This document shows, piece after piece, positions 1-8,736 of a DNA stretch of 37,837 nt; position 1 is the first letter of the stretch, and every line of letters starts with the position of its first letter. A program made the position numbers and the translations under genes. Under the pieces are notes generated by a model that ran no database searches, was not told the origin of the DNA, and saw only the letters and a program-made list of their open reading frames with translations. Source of the stretch: Gracilibacillus halophilus YIM-C55.5 (GTDB taxonomy: Bacteria > Bacillota > Bacilli > Bacillales > Amphibacillaceae). The stretch is taken from NCBI RefSeq assembly GCF_000359605.1, contig NZ_APML01000071.1:1-37837 (forward strand), written 5' to 3'.

Positions 1-190
1 GCTTGCGACCGCCGCCACTAACGTTTCCACGAGTCTTTGTTGCATGAGTACCTTGTCGCAAGGACGCTTGTTGCATAACAACAGCTTCATGCAATACATG
101 CTCATTTGGCTCAATGCCAAAAACGGCATCATTTACTTCGACATCTCCTACTTGCGATCCACTTTGGTTATATAGTGCTACTTTAGGCAT
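1..190 (-). CDS. rplD: 50S ribosomal protein L4 (partial, 3' end outside window)
   Basis: Only the first 63 codons are inside the window; the gene continues beyond position 1. The visible N-terminus begins [11 protein letters not shown] and includes FGIEPNE and the glycine/arginine-rich start of the L4 extended loop (GNVSGGGRK), as in Bacillus L4. L4 binds 23S rRNA domain I early in 50S assembly and lines the peptide exit tunnel through its loop. The ATG at 190 follows an AGGAGG-type ribosome binding site in the 22-bp gap after rplC. It is the third gene of the S10 operon. In several bacteria L4 also regulates this operon; no L4 target can be proven here. Confidence 0.97.
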   Translation of the reverse strand, partial: MPKVALYNQSGSQVGDVEVNDAVFGIEPNEHVLHEAVVMQQASLRQGTHATKTRGNVSGGGRK

Positions 191-212
191 GACATATCCT
201 CCTTTCGATCAA

Positions 213-845
213 TTATTCACTAGCCTTAACTGCACTCGTAATTTCAACGAACGATTTCTTCGCGCCTGGTACATTCCCTTTAATTAGTAGAATGTTACGT
301 TCAGTATCTACTTTCACGACTTCCAAGTTTTGAATGGTTACTTGGCTTCCGCCCATTTGCCCAGGAAGTTTCTTACCTTTAAAGACGCGCATTGGTTCCA
401 TTGCACCCATGCCACCTGGACTTCTATGGAAATGAGAACCGTGTGTTTCCGGTCCGCGTCCTTGGTTGTGTCGTTTAATCGCGCCTTGGAACCCTTTCCC
501 TTTTGAAGTTCCTGTTACGTCAATTTTCTCTCCTGGTTCAAAAATCTCTACGTTTACCTCTTGACCTACTTCATAGTCTTCAAGGTTTACGTCACGGATT
601 TCACGAACGAAGCGCTTAGGAGTAGTGTTTGCTTTCTCAGCATGACCTTTTTCTGGTTCATTTGTTTGAGACGCCTTTTTATCACTAACGCCTAATTGAA
701 TTGCTTCATAACCGTCGTTTTCTTCACTACGTTTTTGCAAAACAATGTTAGGATCTGCTTGAACAACAGTGACCGGCAATAGTTCGCCTTCTTCAGAGAA
801 AAGTTGCGTCATGCCGACTTTGCGACCTAAGATTCCTTTCGTCAT
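213..845 (-). CDS. rplC: 50S ribosomal protein L3
   Basis: Complete 210-residue L3, a normal length for Bacillaceae. It opens [16 protein letters not shown] and contains the diagnostic segment [18 protein letters not shown] and the central finger with [19 protein letters not shown]3 binds domain VI of 23S rRNA and nucleates 50S assembly; its finger reaches the peptidyl-transferase centre. The ATG at 845 is preceded by GGAGGTG about 6 bases upstream. It lies between rpsJ (27-bp gap) and rplD (22-bp gap), so it is surely co-transcribed from the rpsJ promoter. Nothing unusual is seen. Confidence 0.98.
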   Translation of the reverse strand: MTKGILGRKVGMTQLFSEEGELLPVTVVQADPNIVLQKRSEENDGYEAIQLGVSDKKASQTNEPEKGHAEKANTTPKRFVREIRDVNLEDYEVGQEVNVEIFEPGEKIDVTGTSKGKGFQGAIKRHNQGRGPETHGSHFHRSPGGMGAMEPMRVFKGKKLPGQMGGSQVTIQNLEVVKVDTERNILLIKGNVPGAKKSFVEITSAVKASE

Positions 846-872
846 CCGTTACACCTCCTCAATATTTATAAA

Positions 873-1181
873 TTATAATTTAATTTCAATGTCTACACCA
901 GACGGTAAGTCTAAACGCATGAGTGCATCTACCGTTTTTGGCGTTGGACTCACAATGTCAATCAAACGCTTGTGTGTACGCATTTCAAATTGTTCACGCG
1001 CATCTTTAAATTTATGTGTTGCACGCAAAACAGTATAAACCGATCTTTCTGTTGGTAGCGGGATCGGTCCTGATACGCCTGCACCTGAACGTTTTGCTGT
1101 ATCTACGATTTTATCCGCAGATTGATCAAGCACACGGTGTTCATATGCTTTTAAACGAATTCTAATTTTCTCATTTGCCAT
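873..1181 (-). CDS. rpsJ: 30S ribosomal protein S10 / NusE
   Basis: Complete 102-residue S10 starting [15 protein letters not shown], with the conserved segments [13 protein letters not shown] and [21 protein letters not shown]10 is part of the 30S head and, as NusE, pairs with NusB in transcription antitermination. The ATG at 1181 has a good AAAGGAGG site 7 bases upstream. It is the first gene of the S10 operon and is driven by the sigma-A promoter at 1318-1346 through a leader of about 130 nt that holds a GC-rich hairpin. In B. subtilis it follows tufA (with ybaC between); here a plus-strand chemoreceptor/XylF islet separates the two. Confidence 0.98.
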   Translation of the reverse strand: MANEKIRIRLKAYEHRVLDQSADKIVDTAKRSGAGVSGPIPLPTERSVYTVLRATHKFKDAREQFEMRTHKRLIDIVSPTPKTVDALMRLDLPSGVDIEIKL

Positions 1182-1240
1182 TATTTACCCTCCTTTTTCG
1201 CCCATTTTGTTAAATAGACATTCTCCGCGAAAATTCCTTC

Positions 1241-1273
1241 GCACGCCCGCCATGGCAAAGGGGCCGGGTGTGC
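1241..1273 (-). promoter_or_regulatory. GC-rich stem in the rpsJ leader
   Basis: The rpsJ 5' UTR contains an island of high GC in AT-rich surroundings. GCACGCCC (1241-1248) pairs with GGGTGTGC (1266-1273) with one mismatch, and a smaller GGC/GCC stem can form in the loop. There is no T-tract, so it is not an intrinsic terminator. A regulatory role (for example autogenous control by a ribosomal protein) is inference only; it could also stabilise the mRNA. Confidence 0.4.
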
Positions 1274-1317
1274 CAACAACCTTCCGCATCATCGCCTGCT
1301 TTTAACCAACATTCTAC

Positions 1318-1346
1318 ATTATATTAAACCACCACTGAAATTGCAA
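1318..1346 (-). promoter_or_regulatory. sigma-A promoter of the S10 operon
   Basis: On the minus strand TTGCAA (1346-1341), a 17-bp spacer and a perfect TATAAT (1323-1318) face rpsJ. The expected start of transcription is near 1311, giving a 5' UTR of about 130 nt. The promoter sits between divergent rpsJ and the plus-strand chemoreceptor gene. Confidence 0.75.
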
Positions 1347-1394
1347 GGTGTAGCACAATTTTTTTATATTTTTTTGTGATAGCCCTTTCCATTT

Positions 1395-1424
1395 TTATCA
1401 TTTTTGTCATATTACCGATATAAT
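1395..1424 (+). promoter_or_regulatory. Candidate promoter of the chemoreceptor-xylF islet
   Basis: ACCGATAT at 1414-1421 matches seven of eight bases of the sigma-D (flagellar/chemotaxis) -10 box GCCGATAT and overlaps TATAAT at 1419-1424. The sigma-D -35 (TAAA) is not clear at the proper distance; for sigma-A, TTATCA lies 18 bp upstream of TATAAT. A chemotaxis gene under sigma-D would fit, but the assignment is tentative. Confidence 0.4.
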
Positions 1425-1475
1425 AAACGGTCGCTTAAAAAGTAGTCTACTATATATGAAGGGGGAACCGACAAC

Positions 1476-3185
1476 ATGAAAGGAAGAAAATTTTGGAGTA
1501 ACCGATCGATTGGTAGCAAATACGGGATTATATTTGGTATTGTGTTAATCACTTTTACCATATCCGTTATAACTACATATTGGTTATTAACGAGTGCAAA
1601 CCAATCCATTCAAGAAACAAGAACGAAAAACGAATTGATGACAAACGTATCGCAGCTTATGTCACTCTATCAAGAAAAATATTTGAATGTACCAGAATAT
1701 ATTATTGACGAGAATAGTGACCGACTGCAAAGTTACCTTGATTTAAGTCAATCATTTGTTAATACAGCAAGGAATATAGAGCCTCTGCTTTCAACCAGTG
1801 AACAAAAGGAAATCTTTTATCAGATCATGGAAAACAACGATGCTTTAGATGAGTATTACTTCAGCAGAATTGTTCCCAATGTACAACAAATTAATACCGC
1901 ACAGTTCAATGAATTGCAAACTGAGGCAAGTACGATGAAAGAAGAAACCATGAATTTGGGAGAGCAATTAACAAATCAAGCGATAGAATCTAATAATCAT
2001 GCCATTAATCAAGCAGAGCAAGGCATAGGTACAACAATTATGACTTTAATCATTTCTATCCTTCTTTCCATGATTATATCTATCATTTTAATTTATTTTG
2101 TCACCCGATCCATTCAACGTCGATTACATGCTGTCGTAGAAACGAGTGATGCCATTGCGAACGGTCAACTTAACACACCATCTCTAGATGACCAAGGGAA
2201 AAGCGAGGTTGCTCAGTTATCACGTGCAGTAAATCGAATGAAGGATAGCTTGCAAAATATGATTCATGAGATTTCATCGATCGCACAAAACGTCAACCAG
2301 AATATGGACACATTCGCTAGTAACTCTTCTGACATTAAAGAAGGTAGTGAACAGATTTCACAAACGATTGAAGAGTTGGCTAATGGCGCCACCAACCAAG
2401 CAGATGAAGCAAGCACAATTTCTGAAAAAACAAAAGATTTTAATGATCGTATCTACCAGGCCAGTCAAAATGGGGATAGGTTAGTCACCGTTTCCACAGA
2501 AATTCAAGATGTATCATCTAATGGCAATCAACAAATGCAACAGTCTTTAGAACAAATACATACGATCACCGATACTGTCAAAGGATCTGTTGAGAAAGTA
2601 GAAGGTTTAGAGAAACAAACAAATGCCATCTCTGAATTTGTTGGCATGATTCAATCAATCGCTGAACAAACAAACCTTTTAGCACTTAATGCTTCCATTG
2701 AAGCCTCGAGGGCTGGCGAAGCAGGGAAAGGGTTCGCTGTTGTAGCTGAAGAAGTGCGTAAATTAGCGGAGGAAGTCAGTCAAACATCAGAAAATATTAC
2801 AAGTACGATTCGAAATATTCAAGATGAAATTCAAGTCATGGTTCATGATTTAAACCATGGTTTCACTGAAGTTAATAAAGGCAAACAACAAATTGAAACA
2901 TCCGGGCAATACTTCTTTGATATTAATGATAAGATCACAGACATGTCGAAACGGATCGATGACATTTCTTCTGCATTAACCGAATTTCAAACTGCAAGCG
3001 ATGAAATCAATCAGTCGGTTGAACATATAGCTGCTATCTCTGAGGAGTCTGCTGCAGGTACAGAAGAAATTTCTGCATCATCTTCTGAACAAAAAGATGC
3101 GATTCAACAAGTTGCTGACGGTACAGAAGAGTTACAGACATTAGTTCACCGCATGAATCAACTAATTGCTCGTTTTGATTATTAG
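1476..3185 (+). CDS. Methyl-accepting chemotaxis protein (transmembrane chemoreceptor)
   Basis: This 569-residue receptor has TM1 at about 17-38, an extracellular mostly helical ligand domain at about 39-185, TM2 at about 186-209, a HAMP domain at about 210-262 and a long cytoplasmic coiled coil. The hairpin tip at about 390-430 is classic: [20 protein letters not shown], then [18 protein letters not shown], the CheA/CheW-binding signature. Flanking Gln/Glu-rich helices hold likely methylation sites. The ATG at 1476 follows GAAGGGGG. The next gene, 27 bp downstream, encodes a XylF-like binding protein, so the receptor may sense a sugar through that protein (inference). It is on the opposite strand to every neighbour. 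No CheR/CheB-docking pentapeptide is visible at the C-terminus. Confidence 0.95.
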   Translation: MKGRKFWSNRSIGSKYGIIFGIVLITFTISVITTYWLLTSANQSIQETRTKNELMTNVSQLMSLYQEKYLNVPEYIIDENSDRLQSYLDLSQSFVNTARNIEPLLSTSEQKEIFYQIMENNDALDEYYFSRIVPNVQQINTAQFNELQTEASTMKEETMNLGEQLTNQAIESNNHAINQAEQGIGTTIMTLIISILLSMIISIILIYFVTRSIQRRLHAVVETSDAIANGQLNTPSLDDQGKSEVAQLSRAVNRMKDSLQNMIHEISSIAQNVNQNMDTFASNSSDIKEGSEQISQTIEELANGATNQADEASTISEKTKDFNDRIYQASQNGDRLVTVSTEIQDVSSNGNQQMQQSLEQIHTITDTVKGSVEKVEGLEKQTNAISEFVGMIQSIAEQTNLLALNASIEASRAGEAGKGFAVVAEEVRKLAEEVSQTSENITSTIRNIQDEIQVMVHDLNHGFTEVNKGKQQIETSGQYFFDINDKITDMSKRIDDISSALTEFQTASDEINQSVEHIAAISEESAAGTEEISASSSEQKDAIQQVADGTEELQTLVHRMNQLIARFDY

Positions 3186-3212
3186 TCTCTTAAAAAAGAA
3201 AGGAGAACAAAC

Positions 3213-4247
3213 ATGAAGAAAATTTGTTTTATTTTACTTAGCCTTTTGCTTCTCGTCGCATGTTCAAATAATCAAGATCGTGCGGGACAAGAACAAACCG
3301 ATCAAAAATTAATGGAAAATAAAGATACTACTTACGTTGGTTTTGCACTTGATACGTTAAGGGAAGATCGTTGGTATCAAGATAAAGAAGCTTTTGAAAA
3401 AGAGGTTACCAATTTAGGTGGAAAAGTGAAAACCTTAGCCGCCAATGGTAGTCACGAGGTGCAACTTGAACAAGTGAAATTATTGTTAAATGAAGGTGTT
3501 GACGTATTAGTGATTGTACCTACTGATGCTACGAAAGCCGCTGAAGCCGTCGAGTTAGCGAATGAAGCGAATGTACCCGTTGTTTCTTATGACCGATTAG
3601 TCTTAAACGCGAATGTCGACTATTATATATCGTTTGACAACGAGAAAGTAGGTGAATTACAAGCACAAGCCATTGTTGATAGAATAGCAGAAGGGAATGT
3701 AGCTTATATAGGCGGTGCTGAATCTGATAATAATGCTAAAATGCTACGAGAAGGGAGTATGCGGGTACTAGAACCTTTCATTGAATCAGGTGATATTCAA
3801 CTTGTATATGACCAGTTTACCGAAGGGTGGTCACCAGAAACTGCACAAGAACAATTATCAACTTATTTAGAAGGAGCCAATCAACCATTGAATGGAATCA
3901 TTGCTGCAAATGATGGAACGGCAGGTGGTGCCATCGAGGCAATTGGTAATCAAGCTGGAAACATGCCAGTGTCAGGTCAGGATGCAGAGCTAGAAGCGCT
4001 TCAACGAATTGTAAATGGCACACAGGCAATAACGGTCTATAAACCGATCGATACCATTGCTAAACAAGCAGCAAGTTTAGCCATGAATATTCATAAGGAA
4101 GAAGACATATCAACGGATACTACCATTAACAACGAAAGTAAAGACATACCTACTATACTTTTAGAACCAACGTTAATTAACCAAGATAATATCGATGAAG
4201 AAATTATTGAAAATGAGGTATACACGGAAGAAGAGATATACCAGTAG
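3213..4247 (+). CDS. XylF-like sugar-binding lipoprotein, without a transporter
   Basis: This 344-residue periplasmic-binding-protein-fold (type 1) lipoprotein has a signal peptide with lipobox LLVAC, lipidated at Cys17. It follows E. coli XylF closely: DTLREDRWYQD, AANGSHEVQ, GVDVLVIVPTDA, the strongly conserved YISFDNEKVGELQAQA, AANDGTAGGAIEA, SGQDAELEALQRI and TQAITVYKPID. This makes D-xylose or a related pentose the likely ligand. The ATG at 3213 has AAAGGAG 7 bases upstream. No permease or ATPase gene is adjacent; the only partner is the chemoreceptor upstream, so a sensory rather than transport role is plausible. A strong rho-independent terminator follows. The extreme C-terminus is very acidic. 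Confidence 0.9.
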   Translation: MKKICFILLSLLLLVACSNNQDRAGQEQTDQKLMENKDTTYVGFALDTLREDRWYQDKEAFEKEVTNLGGKVKTLAANGSHEVQLEQVKLLLNEGVDVLVIVPTDATKAAEAVELANEANVPVVSYDRLVLNANVDYYISFDNEKVGELQAQAIVDRIAEGNVAYIGGAESDNNAKMLREGSMRVLEPFIESGDIQLVYDQFTEGWSPETAQEQLSTYLEGANQPLNGIIAANDGTAGGAIEAIGNQAGNMPVSGQDAELEALQRIVNGTQAITVYKPIDTIAKQAASLAMNIHKEEDISTDTTINNESKDIPTILLEPTLINQDNIDEEIIENEVYTEEEIYQ

Positions 4248-4312
4248 TATCCTTATAAAATGGTGAATATGAAAAATGATGTAAGTGAAAAATCTATGTA
4301 AAACCAAAATAA

Positions 4313-4366
4313 AAAACTCCCATCAATCGTGAGAGCTTCATTCATTATACTTTTGGTGGGGGTTTT
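4313..4366 (+). terminator. Intrinsic terminator of the chemoreceptor-xylF unit
   Basis: AAAACTCCCATCAA (4313-4326) pairs with TTGGTGGGGGTTTT (4353-4366) over 14 positions, with G-U wobbles that are valid only in plus-strand RNA. This assigns the hairpin to the plus-strand genes rather than to tuf. Confidence 0.75.
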
Positions 4367-4444
4367 AAATTAATGATAAAATTGAAATCCATAAATTCGT
4401 TACAATCATTCGTTTTCCTCAAGAACACCTAGTCTCCACTTATA

Positions 4445-4699
4445 ATGCAAACACCTTTATCTCGATAACTGATTTGCGGGATAAATAAATATTCGATGCA
4501 AACAAAAACTCGTCAGCCTCTCATTTGACGTGTATAATCGTTTTCGATGCAAATAATACCTCGTCAACTTTTTATTTGACGCATATATCAATTTTTCATG
4601 CAAATAGCTGCTATCTGCTCGACTATTTGAAGTATTTATTGATTTTCTATGCAAACAACTGCCTTCATTTCTTCTATTTGACGTAAATCTCTTTATTAG
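4445..4699. repeat. Five tandem 51-bp repeats
   Basis: Units start at 4445, 4496, 4547, 4598 and 4649, each exactly 51 bp apart. Each begins ATGCAAA (or ATGCAAT/ATGCAAC-like variants) and most carry ATTTGACG or ATTTGA some 27 bp later. The units are diverged between these anchors but keep the period exactly, and 51 is a multiple of three. On the minus strand they read as 17-residue repeats. The 547-bp gap 4248-4794 holds only the two terminators and this array. Confidence 0.85.
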
Positions 4700-4717
4700 A
4701 ATATAGCCTGCAGTCAT
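4457..4717 (-). CDS. Possible small repeat protein encoded by the 51-bp array
   Basis: An 86-codon open frame runs through the array and gives 17-residue repeats such as LYTSNERLTSFCLHRIF and IYASNKKLTRYYLHRKR, with conserved T/A-S-N and L-H positions and many basic residues. The ATG at 4717 has only a weak AGGA upstream, and the frame lies just beyond the tuf terminator with no clear promoter. Frame conservation across five diverged repeats is suggestive, but a 51-bp period keeps any frame in phase automatically. I do not recognise a function, and it may be non-coding. Confidence 0.22.
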   Translation of the reverse strand: MTAGYILIKRFTSNRRNEGSCLHRKSINTSNSRADSSYLHEKLIYASNKKLTRYYLHRKRLYTSNERLTSFCLHRIFIYPANQLSR

Positions 4718-4734
4718 ATATCCTGTGTTAATAA

Positions 4735-4776
4735 CAAAAAAATCACCCCAATTGTCATTAGGACAAATTGGGGTGA
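4735..4776 (-). terminator. Intrinsic terminator of tuf
   Basis: On the minus strand GTCACCCCAATTTGTC pairs with GACAATTGGGGTGA (one bulged base) and is followed by a run of seven T. It begins 19 bp after the tuf stop codon and closes the str operon before the plus-strand islet. Confidence 0.9.
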
Positions 4777-4794
4777 CTTTCTTTGACTCATTGC

Positions 4795-5985
4795 TTACTT
4801 AATGATTTCAGATACAACGCCTGCACCTACAGTACGTCCACCTTCACGGATAGAGAATTTCGTTCCATCCTCGATCGCGATTGGAGAAATCAATTCAACT
4901 GTCATTTCTACGTTATCTCCAGGCATAACCATTTCCACACCATCTGGAAGTTCAATAACGCCTGTTACGTCAGTCGTACGGAAATAGAATTGCGGACGAT
5001 AGTTTGAGAAGAATGGTGTATGACGACCACCTTCGTCTTTTGCTAGTACATAAACTTCAGCTTTGAAGTTTGTATGCGGTGTAATTGAACCTGGCTTTGC
5101 AATTACTTGGCCACGGTTAATTTCTTCACGAGCTACACCACGAAGAAGTGCACCGATGTTGTCACCTGCTTCAGCATAATCTAGAAGCTTACGGAACATT
5201 TCTACACCAGTAACAGTAGATTTTTGTGCTTCATCATTAAGACCAATAATCTCTACATCGTCACCAACTTGAACCATTCCACGCTCAACACGGCCAGTTG
5301 CAACTGTACCACGACCAGTGATAGAGAATACGTCCTCTACTGGCATCATGAATGGTTTTTCAGTGTCACGGTCAGGACGAGGGATGTAATCATCTACTGC
5401 TTGCATTAATTCAACAATCGCGTTAACGTATTGCTCTTCACCTTCAATTGCTTGAAGTGCAGATCCTTTAATTACTGGAATGTCATCTCCAGGGAAGTCA
5501 TATTCACTTAATAGATCACGTACTTCCATTTCTACTAGTTCTAGAAGTTCTTCGTCATCTACCATGTCACATTTGTTCAAGAATACAACAATTGCAGGTA
5601 CGCCTACCTGACGAGATAATAGGATGTGCTCACGAGTCTGTGGCATTGGGCCATCTGCTGCAGATACAACAAGGATAGCACCGTCCATTTGCGCTGCACC
5701 AGTGATCATGTTTTTAACATAGTCAGCGTGTCCTGGGCAGTCAACGTGTGCATAGTGACGATTGTCAGTTTCATACTCTACGTGTGCAGTAGAGATCGTG
5801 ATTCCACGTTCTTGTTCTTCTGGTGCACCGTCAATATCTTCATATGCTTGTGCTTCACCAGAACCAGACTGGTTATGGAGAACAGTTGTGATTGCTGCTG
5901 TAAGTGTTGTTTTACCATGGTCAACGTGTCCAATAGTACCAATATTCACGTGGTCTTTGGAGCGGTCAAATTTTTCTTTGCTCAT
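4795..5985 (-). CDS. tuf: Elongation factor Tu
   Basis: Complete 396-residue EF-Tu, the same length as in B. subtilis. The GTPase motifs are intact: GHVDHGKT at about 19-26, the switch I segment RGITIS, DCPGH, and NKCD. Domains 2 and 3 follow with [13 protein letters not shown] and [18 protein letters not shown]. It delivers aminoacyl-tRNA to the ribosomal A site in the cytoplasm. The ATG at 5985 has AAGGAGG 5-6 bases upstream. It is last in rpsL-rpsG-fusA-tuf but has its own promoter in the fusA-tuf gap. Unlike in B. subtilis, where ybaC and then rpsJ follow, transcription stops at a strong terminator facing the convergent islet. Confidence 0.99.
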   Translation of the reverse strand: MSKEKFDRSKDHVNIGTIGHVDHGKTTLTAAITTVLHNQSGSGEAQAYEDIDGAPEEQERGITISTAHVEYETDNRHYAHVDCPGHADYVKNMITGAAQMDGAILVVSAADGPMPQTREHILLSRQVGVPAIVVFLNKCDMVDDEELLELVEMEVRDLLSEYDFPGDDIPVIKGSALQAIEGEEQYVNAIVELMQAVDDYIPRPDRDTEKPFMMPVEDVFSITGRGTVATGRVERGMVQVGDDVEIIGLNDEAQKSTVTGVEMFRKLLDYAEAGDNIGALLRGVAREEINRGQVIAKPGSITPHTNFKAEVYVLAKDEGGRHTPFFSNYRPQFYFRTTDVTGVIELPDGVEMVMPGDNVEMTVELISPIAIEDGTKFSIREGGRTVGAGVVSEIIK

Positions 5986-6034
5986 TTATAGTTCCTCCTT
6001 TAATTAAGTAAAAGTTTATATTTACATGTATCTC

Positions 6035-6059
6035 AGCTTAGAAAGGACATTTCTAAGCT
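6035..6059 (-). repeat. Perfect hairpin in the tuf 5' UTR
   Basis: AGCTTAGAAA (6035-6044) and TTTCTAAGCT (6050-6059) form a 10-bp perfect stem with a 5-nt loop. It lies a few bases downstream of the predicted tuf transcription start and has no T-tract. It may stabilise the tuf mRNA or mark an RNA-processing site in the fusA-tuf transcript (inference). Confidence 0.55.
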
Positions 6060-6069
6060 TACAATACAA

Positions 6070-6098
6070 GTTATACGTGATTTTAGAGAAAAAATCAA
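6070..6098 (-). promoter_or_regulatory. sigma-A promoter of tuf
   Basis: Minus-strand TTGATT (6098-6093), a 17-bp spacer and TATAAC (6075-6070) lie directly after the fusA stop codon. This gives tuf an independent promoter within the str operon, as is known in other Firmicutes. Confidence 0.6.
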
Positions 6099-8177
6099 TT
6101 ATTCTCCAGCGTTTTTCTTAATAATCTCTTCAGAAATACTCTTTGGTACTTCTGCATAGTGATCAAAGTGCATAGTGTATGTTCCGCGTCCTTGTGTATT
6201 GGAACGTAGAGTGGTCGCATAACCAAACATTTCAGATAGTGGAACATATGCTTTCACAACTTGTGAAGGTCCACGTGCTTCCATTCCATCTACACGTCCA
6301 CGACGAGATGTAACATCACCCATAATGTCACCCATATATTCTTCAGGGATCACTACTTCCACTTTCATCATTGGTTCAAGTAGAACTGGATTACACTTGT
6401 TTTTCGCTTCTTTAAGCGCCATTGATGCGGCTACTTTAAATGCCGTTTCGTTTGAGTCAACATCGTGATAGCTTCCATCAAACAGAGTCGCTTTCACGTC
6501 AACGAGAGGATATCCAGCTAGCACCCCGTTTTCCATTGCCTCTTTAATACCAGATTCAACGGATGGGATGTATTCACGTGGTACGACACCACCAACGATT
6601 TTGTTAACAAATTCGAAGCCTTTACCTTCCTCATTTGGCTCAAAACGGACGTGAACGTGACCATATTGACCACGACCACCAGATTGGCGAATGAACTTAC
6701 CTTCCACTTCTGCAGAGGAGCGGAATGTTTCACGGTAAGATACCTGTGGTGCACCAACATTTGCTTCGACCTTGAATTCAAGTTTGAGTCGATCAACGAT
6801 AATGTCTAAGTGTAATTCACCCATACCTGAAATAATCGTTTGACCCGTCTCTTCGTTTGTTTCAGCTTTAAAAGTCGGGTCTTCTTCAGACAACTTACCA
6901 AGGGCTGTCGCCATCTTATCTTGGTCAGCTTTTGACTTTGGTTCAATGGCAACAGAAATAACTGGCTCAGGGAAATCCATTGATTCAAGGATAACAACGC
7001 TTTTCTCATCACAGAGCGTATCACCCGTTGCCGTTTTCTTCAATCCAACGCCTGCCGCGATGTCACCAGCATAAACCGTTGAGATTTCCTCTCTTGAATT
7101 GGCGTGCATCTGCAAGATTCGGCCAACCCGTTCACGGTGGTCCTTTGTTGAGTTCTTCACGTAAGATCCAGAATTTAAAGTACCTGAATACACACGGAAG
7201 AATGTGATTTTACCAACAAATGGATCAGTCGCCACTTTAAATGCCAATGCAGAGAAAGGCTCGTTATCGTCTGCTTTACGAACAATTTCCTCTTCTGTAC
7301 CAGGTACATGACCTTCAATTGGAGGAATATTTAGTGGTGATGGAAGATAGTCAACCACACCATCGATTAATAGTTGAACCCCTTTATTCTTAAATGCGGA
7401 ACCACAAAATACAGGGTAGAATTCAACATCTAGCGTTGCTTGACGAATACCTTGGCGCAGTTCATCATTTGAGATTTCATCACCTTCTAAGTAACGCATC
7501 ATAAGGTCTTCATCTAATTCAGCAACTGCTTCAACAAGACTTGAACGATATTTTTCAGCCTGTTCCTTGTACTCATCAGGAATTGGTCTTGCTTCTGCAC
7601 GAGTACCTAAATCGTCCATGTAATAATAAGCTTCCATAGTGACAAGATCAATGATACCTTCAAAGTTATCTTCTGCACCAATAGGAAGTTGTACAGGATG
7701 AGCATTAGCACCTAGACGATCACCTAATGTGCTTACAGAATATAAGAAGTCCGCGCCGACCTTATCCATCTTATTGACAAATACAATACGCGGAACGCCA
7801 TAAGTTGTTGCTTGGCGCCAAACGGTTTCTGTCTGTGGTTCAACACCAGATTGCGCGTCTAATACAGCAACAGAGCCATCAAGAACACGCAAGGAACGTT
7901 CCACCTCAACAGTAAAGTCGACGTGTCCAGGTGTGTCAATAATATTAATTCGATGACCTTTCCATTGTGCAGTTGTCGCTGCCGACGTAATGGTAATACC
8001 ACGATCTTGTTCCTGCTTCATCCAGTCCATTTGGGAAGCACCTTCGTGTGTTTCACCGATTTTGTGAATTCTTCCCGTATAGAACAAAATACGTTCAGTT
8101 GCAGTTGTCTTACCGGCATCAATGTGTGCCATGATACCAATATTACGTGTATTCTCCAAGGAGAACTCTCTAGGCAT
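6099..8177 (-). CDS. fusA: Elongation factor G
   Basis: Complete 692-residue EF-G, as in B. subtilis. The G domain shows AHIDAGKT at about 17-24, [16 protein letters not shown] and NKMD. Downstream are domain II, the domain III/V folds and the translocation-active domain IV ([29 protein letters not shown]). It catalyses GTP-driven translocation and, with RRF, ribosome recycling. The ATG at 8177 follows an AAGGAG site. It lies 38 bp after rpsG in the str operon and precedes tuf. No oddities or obvious resistance substitutions are visible by eye. Confidence 0.99.
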   Translation of the reverse strand: MPREFSLENTRNIGIMAHIDAGKTTATERILFYTGRIHKIGETHEGASQMDWMKQEQDRGITITSAATTAQWKGHRINIIDTPGHVDFTVEVERSLRVLDGSVAVLDAQSGVEPQTETVWRQATTYGVPRIVFVNKMDKVGADFLYSVSTLGDRLGANAHPVQLPIGAEDNFEGIIDLVTMEAYYYMDDLGTRAEARPIPDEYKEQAEKYRSSLVEAVAELDEDLMMRYLEGDEISNDELRQGIRQATLDVEFYPVFCGSAFKNKGVQLLIDGVVDYLPSPLNIPPIEGHVPGTEEEIVRKADDNEPFSALAFKVATDPFVGKITFFRVYSGTLNSGSYVKNSTKDHRERVGRILQMHANSREEISTVYAGDIAAGVGLKKTATGDTLCDEKSVVILESMDFPEPVISVAIEPKSKADQDKMATALGKLSEEDPTFKAETNEETGQTIISGMGELHLDIIVDRLKLEFKVEANVGAPQVSYRETFRSSAEVEGKFIRQSGGRGQYGHVHVRFEPNEEGKGFEFVNKIVGGVVPREYIPSVESGIKEAMENGVLAGYPLVDVKATLFDGSYHDVDSNETAFKVAASMALKEAKNKCNPVLLEPMMKVEVVIPEEYMGDIMGDVTSRRGRVDGMEARGPSQVVKAYVPLSEMFGYATTLRSNTQGRGTYTMHFDHYAEVPKSISEEIIKKNAGE

Positions 8178-8215
8178 GCATCTTTCTCCTTCCTACAATA
8201 AAGTTATAAAATTTA

Positions 8216-8686
8216 TTACCAGCGATAATGTGCGAATGCTTTGTTCGCTTCTGCCATCTTGTGCATATCTTCGCGTCGCTTAACGGAAGCACCTGTATTA
8301 TTAGAAGCATCTAATATCTCATTAGCCAAACGTTCTTCCATTGAATTCTCTCCGCGAAGACGTGCATAGTTTACGATGTAACGCAATCCTAGTGCTTGAC
8401 GTCTTTCTGGACGAACTTCAACTGGTACTTGGTAGTTAGAACCGCCTACACGACGTGCGCGTACTTCAAGTACTGGCATAACGTTTTTCATTGCTTCTTC
8501 AAATACATCCATTGCTTTTTGACCGCTACGTTCTTCAACAAGTTCAAATGCACGGTATAAGATTTTTTGTGCTTTTCCTCTTTTTCCGTGGATCATAATC
8601 TGATTGATCAAACGTGTAACAAGCTTTGATTGATATAGCGGATCTGGCAAGACATCACGCTTTGGTACTGGTCCCTTACGTGGCAT
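8216..8686 (-). CDS. rpsG: 30S ribosomal protein S7
   Basis: Complete 156-residue S7, the usual Bacillus length, starting [16 protein letters not shown] and ending AFAHYRW. The central segment [20 protein letters not shown] is family-typical. S7 is a primary 16S rRNA binder that organises the 30S head near the E site. The ATG at 8686 is preceded by AAAGGAGGGG. It lies between rpsL (50-bp gap) and fusA (38-bp gap) in the str operon. In E. coli S7 represses this operon translationally; no equivalent site could be identified here. Confidence 0.99.
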   Translation of the reverse strand: MPRKGPVPKRDVLPDPLYQSKLVTRLINQIMIHGKRGKAQKILYRAFELVEERSGQKAMDVFEEAMKNVMPVLEVRARRVGGSNYQVPVEVRPERRQALGLRYIVNYARLRGENSMEERLANEILDASNNTGASVKRREDMHKMAEANKAFAHYRW

Positions 8687-8736
8687 ATCTCCCCCTCCTT
8701 TCTTCTAGAAAAGTTACTAGATCTGTTTATAACTGC

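Noticed and set aside
4445-4699. The 51-bp repeats as a CRISPR array
   Set aside because: Repeats are contiguous and diverged with no constant repeat/variable spacer pattern, and no cas genes are nearby.
4783-6007. Several plus-strand open frames opposite tuf
   Set aside because: They mirror the codon bias of EF-Tu, lack ribosome binding sites and resemble nothing known; tuf itself is certain.
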